Below, in pieces: positions 34,801 through 45,900 of a stretch of 64,000 nt of DNA. Numbering within the stretch: the first letter of the stretch is position 1; every line of letters starts with the position of its first letter. The translations under genes and the position numbers were made by a program. The stretch spans positions 1,054,001 through 1,118,000 of the forward strand of contig SADC01001184.1 in the NCBI GenBank assembly GCA_004194705.1. Reading direction: 5' to 3'. Below the pieces are notes generated by a model, which saw only the letters and a list, made by a program, of their open reading frames with translations, searched no databases and was not told the DNA's origin. Source of the stretch: Ditylenchus dipsaci. Its lineage: Eukaryota > Nematoda > Chromadorea > Rhabditida > Anguinidae.

Positions 34801-37800
34801 CAATGCACTTTTTATAATTCTTATCGATATTATTTATTTTTATTTTGCAGACAAAATGTGGTTGTAATGGGCTACTCATCTGGATTCATCGATATTTTTC
34901 ACAGTCTCACTGGAAATTATTTGGGTGGGACTCAAGAAGGAGAAACAAATGTAACTGCTAGTGCAGGAATAACACATATTCAAGTATGCCTACATTTAGA
35001 CGTATGGTCAGGTCGAAACTTTTTGCGAGTTTTCCGTTAAATTTTTAACATTTCTGGATGCGATCCGAGCTTAGCTAATGGCTCATTTATAAACGTTGTC
35101 GTTGTCATTGTCGTCGTCGTTGTCTTTGTCGTTGGAATATTTTTTTTTCTATAAAACCGTTTTTTCGCCAACGACAATGACGATCTATTTTAAAAAATAC
35201 AACGACAACGACAACGACGACGCCAAGGACAACGAAATTTCTTATTCTAGATTGGACAAATATCGCATTTTCAGTTCGAGATTTCGAGGAAAACGTGTGG
35301 AGAATATAGTTAATCCCCAAAATTCTGACTTAAAATACAAAATATGTCTAATTTTGGAAGAAAAATTTTCGTTGTCGTCAGCGTTGTCATTGGATTTTTT
35401 ATAAATAGGTCGTCGTTGTCGTCGTCAGTGGCGTTGTCGTTGACGTAAAAGTACCTTTATAAAACATTTTTTCAACGACAACGGCAACGACGACGACAAC
35501 GTTTATAAATGAGCCATAAAGCTTTATGAAGGCCTGATTATATTCAAATTAGGAATTAAGATAGCCCTCTTTTTAGATAAAATCCAACCGAGTAATTTCT
35601 ATGAAATTGAATGGAAGCCTTGAATCCCACGAGTTGATGCTCTTTTATTCTGACAAAGTGAGTTTATCAAATAGTAATACAATGTACAGGTATGTATAGA
35701 TAGACTATAATAATCAAACAAAAATTTGAAAAAATAGAGCCGTTTCAAATTTGAAAAAATCTACTGGACCACCCATATGCTAAAATAATTTCTATAACAT
35801 TTAGATGACACCAATAAAAGCATCCATTCAAAGGCTGACATTGACTAGAGCTCATCAAAAACCTGCTACTCAAATGATTTGTACATCCAATTATGTAATT
35901 AGTTGTGGTCATGACACCACAATTAAAGTAAATATGGTTTATACTCTTTTTTTCACTACCAAACAAGGTATCCTTAGGTATTTGATATAGTGTCAATGCG
36001 AGTTCTCTTTACCCTCAATGGCCACGATTCTTCGGTGGTGTCTATTTGTGCAGACGAACAAGCAAATGTGAGATTTTATAAATATCGCCTTTCAGATGTC
36101 CAAAATTTTTAGACCCTGTTCAGCTGTTCTCTGGGTGGTGCCATTTTCTGTTGGGACTTGGAGGATGGATGTTTGCTAAGAACTGTGGACAGTGGCGTCA
36201 ATGAAGTCGATATATATTTATTTGATCAGGCACATGAAATAAAATGCACCTCTGAATTGCTGGTTGCACTCAATGTTGGAACTTCAATATCTTTTTTTAA
36301 CAAATTCAGCGGTCAATTGCTGGCTCAAATATTGCTTGGCTTTGAAAATAATAAATACAGAAGAGTAAGTTTTTTGCTTCATTATTATTCCCTAAAAAAG
36401 TACACTTTGATTACTTTTGAAGAAAAAAAATTCATCTTATCAAGTACTTGTTGACATTTCGAAGCGAAAATTTTTTTTCTACATAAAGTTCTAAAAATAA
36501 AAAAGATTTCGGGTCCCCGAAAAAGTATAAAGTCGCATGCACAATAAAGAGGCTGTTTTCAGATGCTCAAACGACTAAAAAAACGAATTGCGGAAACAGA
36601 ATCCTCGCTTTTTTTCACTTTTCCCCCCAAATTATTCAGTTGATGCGGTTTTTTTAGTTTCCAGATGCGTATGTAGTTGCTGACATCATATAGTTGAGGT
36701 TTAAGGCTACCAAATGAGGTATTGAATAATTCAGATAAAGTTTAAAAAATCCGCCTAAAAACCCTAACGCGAATTCGAGTGCGGATGCTTGGGTGGATTC
36801 CTTCTTTTTACCTCAATTTTTCAATCAACATTTATTTTATTAATATATTATCTGGTAGTCCTGAATCTTAGCCACGAGATGGCAGCAACACAATAATTTT
36901 TGAAAATTAAAAAAAAGTTATGGCCATTTCCGAGTGTAAAGTATGATTCAGCACACGCAAGCAGCCTCATCATTTTTCATGCGGCTTAAGACACTAAACT
37001 GCTAAAAAATTCCCTAAAATTGAAATTTTGTCGGTATTCCTGAAATGTAAATTTTTGTTCCTCGTTTTGGTAAAATATCAACTGACAATAGATTCAACTG
37101 ACAATAGTCAACTGACAATAGTCAACTGACAATAGTCAACTGACAATAGAAAAATTAATTTAACATAATTAGCCACCACACAGTGAACTTTATTTTTTCC
37201 GTGACAATTCAAACAAAGTCGCTAGTAGCGAATACTCCCCCCCCCAACAATCCGACCTTTTAAAAATGCTGTAACTACCCTTGCAAACAACAAGTTTAGG
37301 CTTAGCCCTTAGGCTTGGGGGTAGGCCAACGACGAAAGTTGTGACTAATAAAGAGTTTTCGCACATTTCGGGGTCTGGGAAATAAATTTGGGCACTTTTT
37401 ACTAAAGTAAAAAAGGTGAATATCTCTAAGGTGAAAATCTTCTGAATTTTCATCAAAATATTTTCAAAATTAACAACAGAATCCTTTCTTTCGAATCACC
37501 ACAGAGCAACGTTGAGCGGATCCTCCAGCAGGTCGGACAATTCAGCTGATTCCCATCCTGATTTCAGTTAAATCTATTGTCAGTTGATGGTCGTTCCTCG
37601 TTTTGTAACTTTAGAATGCTTTTTATTCCAACATTTGTTGCCCCTTTATTTACTGATTGTCCCTACTGATTAAACATTTTTTTCGATCAAAAACTGCTTC
37701 GTAAAGTTTCTTTAGCAGTATGATGAGCTTTAGGGTGAGGAGTATGTGCATGAAGAGGGCCAACACCTCATTATTTTCAATGATCAACTCGCCATAAGTT

Positions 37801-38028
37801 CCAATGGAAACAGTCTGCAATTGTGGGACCTGAATGACAAAGTCCTGATTCGGCAGGTATAATCAACTAAGATAAACACAACAAAGACTAGGGTGGAATG
37901 TGTATTTTTAGATTTGTTTGCCTAGTCAAGTCGACAAAATTTCTCAAGTTAATGCTCAGTCACTACTTTGCTGTTCAGGATCACATATCTATATTGTCTC
38001 TTTGCCTGGTGTTTACAAAGATAACTGA
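28843..38028 (+). CDS. SCAP: SREBP cleavage-activating protein (SCAP)
   Basis: The start is MANLKDYLRGSLPERSWNVR. N-terminal exons: 28843-28937, 29123-29234, 29286-29325, 29376-29443, 29489-29539, 29585-29594 (10 nt), 29641-29846, 30135 to a GC donor near 30192, 30244-30314, 30743 to about 30948. Then the sterol-sensing domain: KFEMVKSKMALAFGAFITVL, STAGICSYFELTPTLWGAG, ITLENILCITR, GYITFVPEIQEFCSFAFIGL and VVDLYMQ (the Asp of this motif is kept). Later membrane exons give NRLRLLYYWTKTRFFQRLL and FRWWPAFLSQYNNISLSGNY, and TM8 lies near 34041. The C-terminal WD40 region follows (GGRILVWDPNSG, NVVVMGYSSGFIDIFHSLTG, HQKPATQMICTSNYVISCG, GGAIFCWDLEDG, NGNSLQLWDLNDK). SCAP escorts SREBP from ER to Golgi when sterol is low (family knowledge). 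The MELADL Sec24-binding hexapeptide is not recognisable. AATAAA at 38088. Introns are swollen by elements at 29885-30118, 35079-35516 and 37057-37605. Confidence 0.93.
29885..30118. mobile_element. TACCGTA...TACGGTA family element in a SCAP intron
   Basis: Left TACCGTAAAAACTCTATTAA, right TTAATAGAGTCTTTACGGTA. It fills most of intron 7 (29847-30134), leaving about 55 nt of original intron. The arms also share AACTCCCCC/GGGGGAGTT and a GTTTTTGGCATTG / CAATGCCAAGAAC pair. Confidence 0.7.
33080..34030. repeat. SCAP intron with transposon fragments
   Basis: This 950-bp stretch separates the SCAP exons encoding the region after TM7 from the one encoding TM8. It contains a single element end near 33555-33634 (GTAACGAACTTTTGGGGTTT ... 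ATCGAGAGTAAACTGTA), related to the 46587-47015 family, and a palindromic GTAGAACGACATGTCGTTCTAC near 33770. No coding exon is seen in it. Confidence 0.5.
35079..35516. mobile_element. foldback-type element with CGTTGTCGTCGT arms in a SCAP intron
   Basis: The ends TGGCTCATTTATAAACG and CGTTTATAAATGAGCCA are perfect inverted repeats. Immediately inside, both arms consist of degenerate CGTTGTCGTT / AACGACAACG hexamer-type tandem repeats, with two further blocks in the interior. The terminal TGGCTCATT is shared with the giant palindrome at 59534-62089. The Ser- and Asp-rich ORFs read from this region are repeat artefacts. Confidence 0.75.
37057..37605. mobile_element. foldback-type element with TCAACTGACAATAG arms in a SCAP intron
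   Basis: Left arm: four to five tandem copies of TCAACTGACAATAG (37077-37150). Right arm: CTATTGTCAGTTGAT at about 37573-37587. The 13-bp direct repeat GTTCCTCGTTTTG lies just outside both ends (37057-37069 and 37593-37605) and looks like a target duplication. A CTAGTAG-family element is nested in it at 37222-37430. Confidence 0.65.
37222..37430. mobile_element. CTAGTAGCGAATAC element (right end lost)
   Basis: Starts CTAGTAGCGAATACTCCCCC and continues with sequence nearly identical to the 51184-51428 copy through AGGCTTAGCCCTTAGGCTTG and the TTTTTACTAAAGTAAAAAAG palindrome, but lacks a recognisable right terminus. Confidence 0.6.
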
Positions 38029-38614
38029 TTGTATGTCACTTAAAGATTCTTACCATATTGCCGAAATATTATGGGGTTTAATTGCCAAATAAATTTTTAT
38101 TCAATCAAAAAAACTTAAAATTTGTAAAGAAAAAATTATCTGTTTATTAATTATTTAATATTATGTACATAATTTGCCCCAACAATAAGATGAAAGCATC
38201 ATTCGAAAAAACACTAAAATGACAAAAGTTTTGGTTTTACTAAAAGTTGAAAATGTTTTTTAACTTATTTATATTCCGCCGGTACTGTTTTCTGGTAGCA
38301 AATTACTTCTTTCCAGTACCAAATTAAATTTGTATGGATTTTTTATTTTCAAAGTAATATCTTTCTAAATCTCTTGTAAAAGATTACGAAAATTTTAATA
38401 TTTGGATGAAGTAACTTTTCGAAACAAGTTTCTCTACTAAGTCTGATGAACAGAATTTATCTCAATTTAAAAATTAGTTTATAAAAAGCCGTATATTTGT
38501 CAATGCTTAGTGAAATCATAGAAAATTGAAGAAAAACATTTTCTTTGTCATTCTAATGATTTTGCGAAACACAAAATATTGCCCGAACACATAAAAATGT
38601 GACTATTTCCCACA

Positions 38615-39516
38615 TCAACTACTGCGCATTAAATTGTGAGGATACTCGCCTTTCGTTTTAGGAGAGAACAATAAATTGGATCTGTGAGGAATAGGATCAT
38701 GAGGTCCTGGTGAAGGTACATGGCCTGCGCAGTAAACCTGCAAGAAATTGTCTTATTTGTTTAAAAAACCCCATAACAGCAAGTTTTTTTATTTTTTAAG
38801 TTTTTCACTCTCTTCGCACCAAATCTGATATTGGTGACCCTATACTACTGTTTAAAATGAGACCAAAAAAAAGTATGCACATAAAAAGGTTTTGAAAAGG
38901 AAAGGCACTGCTGCTCTTGCCTCTATTTTCGTGGGGCATGCCCCTTTAAAATTTTTAAAAGTAGCGCCAACCTCTAAATCTTGAGTGTCATTGCGGTTAT
39001 TATGATATGTCTTCAAGGCCAGTCGAGTTCCACAAATCCAGCATTTGAAGCATCCCTTGTGAAATAATGCACCGTCTTTCAAAGGTCCAATTTTATCCTA
39101 CATAAAAATTGTAAAATATAGGTTTTCTCATTGAATCTTGGCTTAAAAATACATTGAAATAGGTGGGACGTTTGCACCTAAAGCAGGGTTCTTTCATACT
39201 TTTTTTACTCTGATCTGGAAAAAATTAGGTTTGTGTAAATCAAAGCATCAAATGCAATCTCGATAATTTCGCGAATTCATGTGACTAAAAATTATTGGAT
39301 GGTCAAAAGTAGCTAAAACACATAAAAGCAAAAGTCATTTTTGACTATAAAAATACAGTTAAATATTTGAACCTCTTTTATTTAGTGAGAACTTTTTTTG
39401 CGTTTCTTGTACAAGTAGAAGAAGTCCCTCTCCATCCTCTCTGGAGAATTTGGCCCTGGTGCGAATCCGGGTAATTTTTTGCGTAATCCTTTTTTTCGGG
39501 TCATGTTTAAATGCAT
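38615..39516 (-). CDS. single-LIM-domain protein, hillarin/LTD-1-like LIM without the transglutaminase part
   Basis: Exons: 39516-39393, 39214-39153, 39097-38972, 38737-38615. Exon 1 is basic (KKGLRKKLPGFAPGPNSPER) and is the least certain, with a GTTCTC donor. The remainder encodes one LIM zinc-binding domain: CFRC, then a spacer to HKGCFKCWIC and YCAGH, that is C-x2-C...H-x2-C-x2-C-x2-C...C-x2-H. The middle (LALKTYHNNRNDTQDLE then VYCAGHVPSPGP) is like the LIM domain of hillarin/LTD-1 proteins, which continue into a transglutaminase-like domain. Here a stop codon follows LLFSPKTKGEYPHNLMRSS, giving about 144 residues. It may be an adaptor by itself or a truncated gene. It converges on SCAP. 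Confidence 0.75.
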
Positions 39517-39779
39517 GGCAGGCGTACATTAGGACGAACTCAAACATATTCCGCGAACTATATATGCAATATATGCTGGCCTACACTGCGCCGAAGCCTA
39601 AATTTTGCCAAAATAAAAACATGAGGTGAGATAGGCCCCTGTCAACAAAACTATGTTTAAATTTCCTCTATTTAGGATAGTTACGTACCCTTTTAGGTTG
39701 AACTATCTTGTTCCCTAAAGACATAAAGTCAAGTTTTTGGTCAAAAATCATTCTTTCAAAAAATTTCTTACCAATCCTA

Positions 39780-40551
39780 CAGGGTGGCGCAACATAAACG
39801 CATGAATGAATTTTCGCCATAACTTTTTAAATTTGAGGTACTTTGACGAGATCCTTTTTTTATTCGAAAGCTGAATGAATGAGAAATCGAATGACACCAA
39901 ACTTATTGATTTTCGTGTTTGTTATCACTGTTAAAACATGTTTGATTGAAAATTTATTTTTTCTTCTTTTAGCCATGGTCTACAGTGCTCAAGAGAAGGC
40001 AAAGTGCGTCGAAATGTTCATTGAGGAAGGCAAAAGCGTGGCCAATTTTGGCGTTCGATATCGGAGGGAGCTCGGGATTCATGCTAAAGTGCCGGACCGC
40101 AATAGGATTCTTGACTGGTACAACAAATTCAAGGGGCAAGGAAGCGTCGAAAGGAAAAAGAGGCCAAACATCAAGGTTGGATTTTCTGGGTTTGGTTGAT
40201 TGGATGATGAATTTGGTTGATTTTTTGCTGCTGACAGTTCGAACGCAAGAGAAATGAGTCATGAGTCTGCCGCAGGAGATGGTCAACAGAGCAATCGGAG
40301 CCTACGAAACTCGCCTCGAATACTGCCTAGAAGTGAATGGGAAAAGTACAGAACAGGAATATGAGTGAAAATAATTGTTATTTTTGTCCGTTAAAATTGG
40401 GTGTGTTCAAATAAAGAATTCTTTGCATGTTTGGTGTCATTCGATTTCTCATTCATTCAGCTTTCGAATAAAAAAAAGATCTCGTCAAAGTATTGCAAAT
40501 TTAAAAAGTTATGGCGAAAATTCATTCATGCGTTTATGTTGCGCCACCCTG
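39780..40551. mobile_element. mariner-like internal deletion derivative
   Basis: TA-flanked, with long inverted ends starting CAGGGTGGCGCAACATAAAC and continuing through ATGAATGAATTTTCGCCATA for about 75 bp on both sides. The element is 772 bp and holds the two ends of a transposase gene (see the entry inside it), but the middle is missing. Related single ends lie at 5046 and 17424. Confidence 0.85.
39975..40368 (+). pseudogene. transposase with deleted catalytic core
   Basis: From ATG at 39975 the frame reads MVYSAQEKAKCVEMFIEEGK then SVANFGVRYRRELG and ILDWYNKFKGQGSVERKKR. This is the helix-turn-helix N-terminal domain (DUF4817-like) of invertebrate mariner/Tc-type transposases. After a stop at 40199, a second frame from 40261 reads SLPQEMVNRAIGAYETRLEY then CLEVNGKSTEQEYE, which is the typical C-terminal tail of the same proteins. 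The DDE catalytic domain that belongs between them is absent, so the product cannot be active. Confidence 0.8.
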
Positions 40552-40564
40552 TAAAACATTTAAG

Positions 40565-41272
40565 TGCTAAAACAGGCACTTATTGGGTTCTGGGGAGGGG
40601 CCGGTTTTTATACCCCTTAAAGAATAATGTTTAGACGTCTTCTGAGTAACTTTTATAGTTATTTTCTGACATTTTTTCACATAAAGATAATTTTTTTTTG
40701 TAAAAAAACTTTTGATCAAAATTTGACTTTTTGCCTTGGGACCAAGGTAACCCCGAAAAGGTAACTTGGAGACCCCAAAAAGATATAATTTGAACATAGT
40801 TGTGCTAACTGGGGCCTAACGCACAGTGAAACTCTGGTATGCATGCTTTTTTCGTGCATCCGGAGCCACTTCCGAGTGATTTGTGTCTAAGGTATGTGGG
40901 TGTCCGCATCTCAACTCCAAGCCCCAAGCCCGTTTTTTACAAGACAGTTAGAGATGCGCCCACTCACTTACCTTAGACATAATTTCGAAAATGCATATAG
41001 AGGCTCTTTTTGCCAAGCTCCAGTGACCAAAACGGGGTAGAATACCTTAATATAAGGGCATTGGCCTCGGCTCCCCAAGGCAAAGAGTCACAGTCTCGTC
41101 CGAAACTTTTTTTCGGAAAAATCTATTTTTTTATGTAGAAAAGTATCAGCAAAAACTTTTCTATCGTTTATAGCAGATGAAAGTTACTTAGAAGACGTCT
41201 AAACACTTGTCTTAAATGGGTAAAAAAAACCCGCTCGAACCCAATAAGTACCCTAAAAAGGTGCAAAAAACC
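40565..41272. mobile_element. long inverted repeat enclosing hairpin-repeat copy 3
   Basis: GGCACTTATTGGGTTC at 40575 is mirrored by GAACCCAATAAGTACC at 41250, and AATGTTTAGACGTCTTCTGA at 40627 by its complement at 41190. The centre carries CTCTGGTATGCATGC and the GTCTAAGG hairpin (40870-40985). No coding capacity. Confidence 0.65.
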
Positions 41273-42480
41273 TGTTTGCGGGTCATTTTAGGCCAACTCA
41301 CTATACAATGGTTTAGCCCGAAAATTTGCTTCATTGAAAATTTTGCTTAAATTTTTGCAAATCTATATCTTTCATAAGGTGGGATACAAAGCTATATTAC
41401 GCAAAAGAAATATTAAATTTATAAAAAAAAACATTTGGTCTAGTTCCACACTTGCAAAATTTGAAAAACTAACAGACACAAAAAATCAGTTAAACCTCAA
41501 ATGCTAAAAGCACATAAATCTCGCTCAGTCTCTACAAAATCTCTACAAAAAAGAAAGAAATCTTAATTTTGACTCTTTTTGTTTGCCAAGTTACTATGCC
41601 CATCATCCTTTCACCCTACCTCCTACGCCCTCTACCGCACAATCTAGTAGTGCTGTGAGTCAAGAGAGAACACTTTCGCTTAGTCTAAATGTTAAGGATA
41701 GATGAGGCAGTTTCTGGCAGGTGGAAAAACAGTTGAGTCTGTCTTTTCTCCACACTGACTGAGTTTTTTTTTGATGAAAGAAGCAGTGAGAGGACAAGCA
41801 TGTGTGCGCGATCCGACTTAGTGGCGGCGAGATGCATCTACCACAAATGAGGCGAAGTCAACTGTATTGCTGCACACAATAAAGCAAGAGACAAACAAAA
41901 GCAGCAAATAATAGCAATACGACAACAACATTTGTTTGGTATAATCAAGAAATATCCACAAAGAACCCGTCTATTGTGAAAGAGGCAGACAAAAAATTAT
42001 TTTTGGATAACCAGAAACAGTCCACAAAAAAAGTGATCCATTTTTTATACTTCTGAGATTCTCTAATGCAAAAAGATGCAAGAAAATAGTAACCTACTCA
42101 ATTAGACATAACGAGGGTTTCTAAGAAAATCAAGATTTGCTAGTCTCCACATTTTTTTTCTGTGTCGCGCATATGAGAATTTGAAACAAAAAAATTCTTA
42201 ATGAAAAGTGTTTTTTTGTAATTCTTTATAATTTTTCACAGTTTTGTAGCTAATATGTTTTTCGTTTGATAAGTAGTGAAATGCCTAAGCTATTTTTAAA
42301 TATCGACGAAATTACACCAAATGTTTAGGTAAACACGCATTTTTGGTGGGAAAAGTGTGTCTTTTACCCAAAGTACTTTTAAAAATGAAGGTGAAGTTAG
42401 CGTAAACCAAAACGTGTGATTTAGCTTTTTTAAACACTAATAAACCAATAAATGATACATCGTCAATAAAATTATCGTCC
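41273..42480. other. no gene or clear repeat seen
   Basis: AT-rich sequence. I find no convincing exon on either strand and no palindromic element. A locally less AT-rich stretch near 41580-41900 includes CCCATCATCCTTTCACCCTA and could be regulatory or an unrecognised non-coding RNA, but nothing specific supports either. Confidence 0.4.
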
Positions 42481-42718
42481 CTATCCCTCAATAGGGGGGG
42501 GGTTTGCCTTGGTCCCCCTGTTGTTTTTTTGTGATTTTTCAGACTTTAGGTTTAGGCAAGGGTTGGCCAGCGTATGTTAGGACGGACTCAAACGTATTTT
42601 AGACTCATGATTGAGTTCGTCCTAACATACGCTGGTCTACTATTGCCTGAGCCTAAAGCCTAAAAAGTCCTAAAAACAGGGGACCAAGGCGAAATCACCC
42701 CCCCCCATTGAGGGATAG
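42481..42718. mobile_element. palindromic element with CCTTGGTCCCC arms
   Basis: Ends CTATCCCTCAATAGGGGGGG and CCCCCATTGAGGGATAG. Both arms continue with TTGCCTTGGTCCCC / GGGGACCAAGGC and converge on two inverted copies of the dispersed GGCCAGCGTATGTTAGGACG motif at 42560 and 42610. Confidence 0.7.
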
Positions 42719-42971
42719 GGCCAAATTATCTGAAAAAAGTACTGAAATTTTTAAATTAATGTCATGGAGATTTCGTGTGCTCCATCAAATTGTAAAATTG
42801 AACGAAAAAGCTCTTATTTTTTTTGTGTAAAAAAAATAAAAAGTTACAACTTTCAATTTTTTTTTCAAAATAAAGAAACAAGTACAATTGATAAACAAAT
42901 AACACATAAAAACATTGGCACAAAAGAGGAAATTTATGCAAATTCAACCGGCTGTGTGCATACCTCAACGA

Positions 42972-45900
42972 TCACTTAGTCTCAAAAATTTTGACTGACA
43001 GCTTGCTGGCAACGTTTCGTTTGCAAACAGGGCAATCACCCAGCTGCTCAGAGCATCGTCGGCAGCTAGTACTACAACAAAAAGTATATAAAAGCAATTT
43101 CGAAGAAAATCCATAAAATCTTACAGGTGTAAGCACGGAAACAAGACTGTGTCTCGCTGAAAACACAGTTAGATTATAAATGACTGCTGAACTTCTTCTG
43201 AAGAACGCCCGTACCAAAAGTGAAAAAGTTCACCTGATATGTGTTTTTAAATGTGGTTTTGAAGCCGTAAACGAAAATTGTGCGGAATCAAAAGTTGAAT
43301 TACGAATTAGTGCTATTGGTGATCGATAGATCGTATTGAAACATTTTCAAGGTCTATTTTTTCATATTCGGGCACGGGCATTAGTAAAAGCATACAGCAA
43401 AAAAATACTTTACAAACTTACAGGTGTGTGCATGCAGTTTATGCAAGAGATTGCAGAAGCCTGGTTGACGCTTTCAAGCATTCGCTGCCTTTCTGCTTCG
43501 AACTTTTGCTTCTGCTGGGCCTTCTCCAAACGCTCCTTTAAATTTTAACTTACAGTAAATTTTAGATACAGCTTTTTTAAAAGAAGAAAATTTATTTCCG
43601 CAATTAATGATTAAATTTCTGCACTTTTTTCAGTTTTATATAAAGGCCATGCAGTCGAGTCTCGATTTTATGGCACCCCATGGAGCCACAAACCAGGTGA
43701 AACCTGGTTAAGTAAACCGGGTTATTAAATGGATGGCACCATTAGACAGTCAAAATTGAGGGGTGACAAAGAAAGAAAAAACTTCAATTGTTTAAGACTT
43801 GGTCACAATGGACGAATTTGGATTGTTGCTTGTCTGTCATGTGTTTAGACTTAAATTTCGACTACCCACTCAAGGCCAGCTAAAGGCGACAGCCAAATGG
43901 GTACATTGTGACCACATTTGCAAAAAGCGACTTACTTCGTCCAATTCTCCTTTCAACTTTAGATTTTCAACGAGCATCCCTTCCATACTTCCATCTGCTA
44001 GCTTGAGTTCCCGTTTCTAAATTATTCATCTTACCATTTTGTTCACTTAATATTTTATCGAATTATTATTTATTATAAACATTTTTGACGTTGGGGTGTT
44101 TCTTAGATGTTTTGAATTCGCGCCTTTTCAATTTAATTTACTTTTGGCTTTTAATTTATTTATAAACGTAGGCTGAGCCTTAGGTACAGTCAGCCCAGCT
44201 TTCGTTAAGACGGGCTTAAAGTGTGTCCTGAACTGCAAAAAATACTAAGATTTGAAAAATTAATGAATCGAAAATAAGAAAAATACACTAAATATTTTGT
44301 ATATGACAGCCATTTTGAAAACATTTGTCCTTTTTAGAACCTCAAATCTTTTTTATTGTCGGCGATAAAAATCACTCTTTAAAAACAGAATTTTAGAAAA
44401 AAAACGACAAAGGAAAAGTTATGGCCATTTTAAACAGGGGGATTTCTTGTTACATGCTGTAGTTACAAAAAATGCTTGACATATCCAAAAAATAGATATT
44501 TCATTAAAGACATACCAGATTTATGATTTCGGACTCACTATCCTGCTGCTCGTCAATTTCCTCAGCCAATTCAGTAACTAGCTTGATAATCGAGTTAAAT
44601 TTGGCTCTGAGAGAGCTACTCTCTGACTTGTTTGTCTTGGATTTGTGCCCAAAGATGTCCTCTTTGAAGGAAATGCTTCGATTAGCGTTCTTGAAGACTG
44701 GACCAGGTTTGGTGGAGCGGATAGTAGCCATTTGTTTGGAGTTGTCCACTGTCTGATGTGTCCCTTGTTTGAAGTGGTTGACTTCAAAGTCAGGCACTTT
44801 AGGCTTGCTTGGCTCCCAGTTGTCTTCGTCAACACCCCATGTGGCCTCAGTTGGAGCCCAGGAAACCTCTTTGGGTTGCATGTCTTTGAAAGAATCTAGC
44901 AAGCCTTGGAGCACCACCTTAGCCTCAGCCACTTTTTCGGCAGAACCACGCAGGTGGATTGTGCGAACTTGTTGACCGTCCTGAGTCATCTTTGCGCTAC
45001 CCACTTCCAAAGCAGACAGATCAGTGCTAGCCTGGAATAGAAAAGCTTAAGCATTAAGTGTAGATGTTGTTTGCAGAGTATTTAGGTGAGTCATGTTTTT
45101 ATTTATTCTTACGGTCGAGTCTTGGTTTAACATACAGTCGTCCCTCGATTAGAAGACCATGAAAAGTTTCTGATTCGCCATGGTCACCTGTTTTCGATTG
45201 TCCCCGCCAATTCAAAGATTGAACCTTTGAACCTTCATTGAACCTCTGTACGGATTTTTTAACTTGGTTTATAACAAAACTTACCCTAAAATAAAATTAT
45301 AGGCCTTGTTTTGTTAGAAACCAAGTTGAAAAATCCGCACAGAAGTTCAATGATGCGGAATTTTTTTTGAATTGGCGATCGTTGTCGTAGACGACGATGG
45401 CCCTTTAAAGACCTCTCAAAAAGTTTGTTTCTTCAACCCACCTTCGGACTTCCGCTCAGCCGCTTTTGTATCCTACCCATAAGGATACAAAAGTTTCTGA
45501 TTCGCCAGTCGGGTGCAAACATAGCAAGGATTCAAATTTTACCGATAGTTTGTAGAAATAATAAAAAGGTTTGCTATCATATTTAGCTACCACATTGCTA
45601 GCATATTTACATTTAACAATCCCCTATTAGAGGTCGTTAAAAAAGGGTTCTTTTTTAGCAAAATCATTTAGTATTTGGAATACGATCGTAAAAATCGGAA
45701 TCCCTGCAATTTTTTACACCAAACTGACTAATCAGAACCAAAGAAAAACTTAAAAATCAGGCTGAAAGAGTGTCGTAGTCTAGACTGCGTTAAACCGGTA
45801 TCGACTTTTGGAAGGTTTTCTTCTTTGCATATTGAAAAACTCGAATAAATTTTATAAATAAATACCTTGAGGGATTTGAGATTGCCTTCTGAACGGCCAG

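Noticed and set aside
35096..35404. ORFs on both strands with Ser/Asp/Val runs
   Set aside because: Translations of CGTTGTCGTCGT repeats in a foldback-type element.
37077..37150. CRISPR-like array of TCAACTGACAATAG
   Set aside because: The units are directly contiguous with no spacers, the genome is eukaryotic, and the array is the arm of an inverted-repeat element.
44523..44975. Plus-strand ORFs opposite the KH exon
   Set aside because: Shadows of the strongly supported minus-strand exon 45031-44516.
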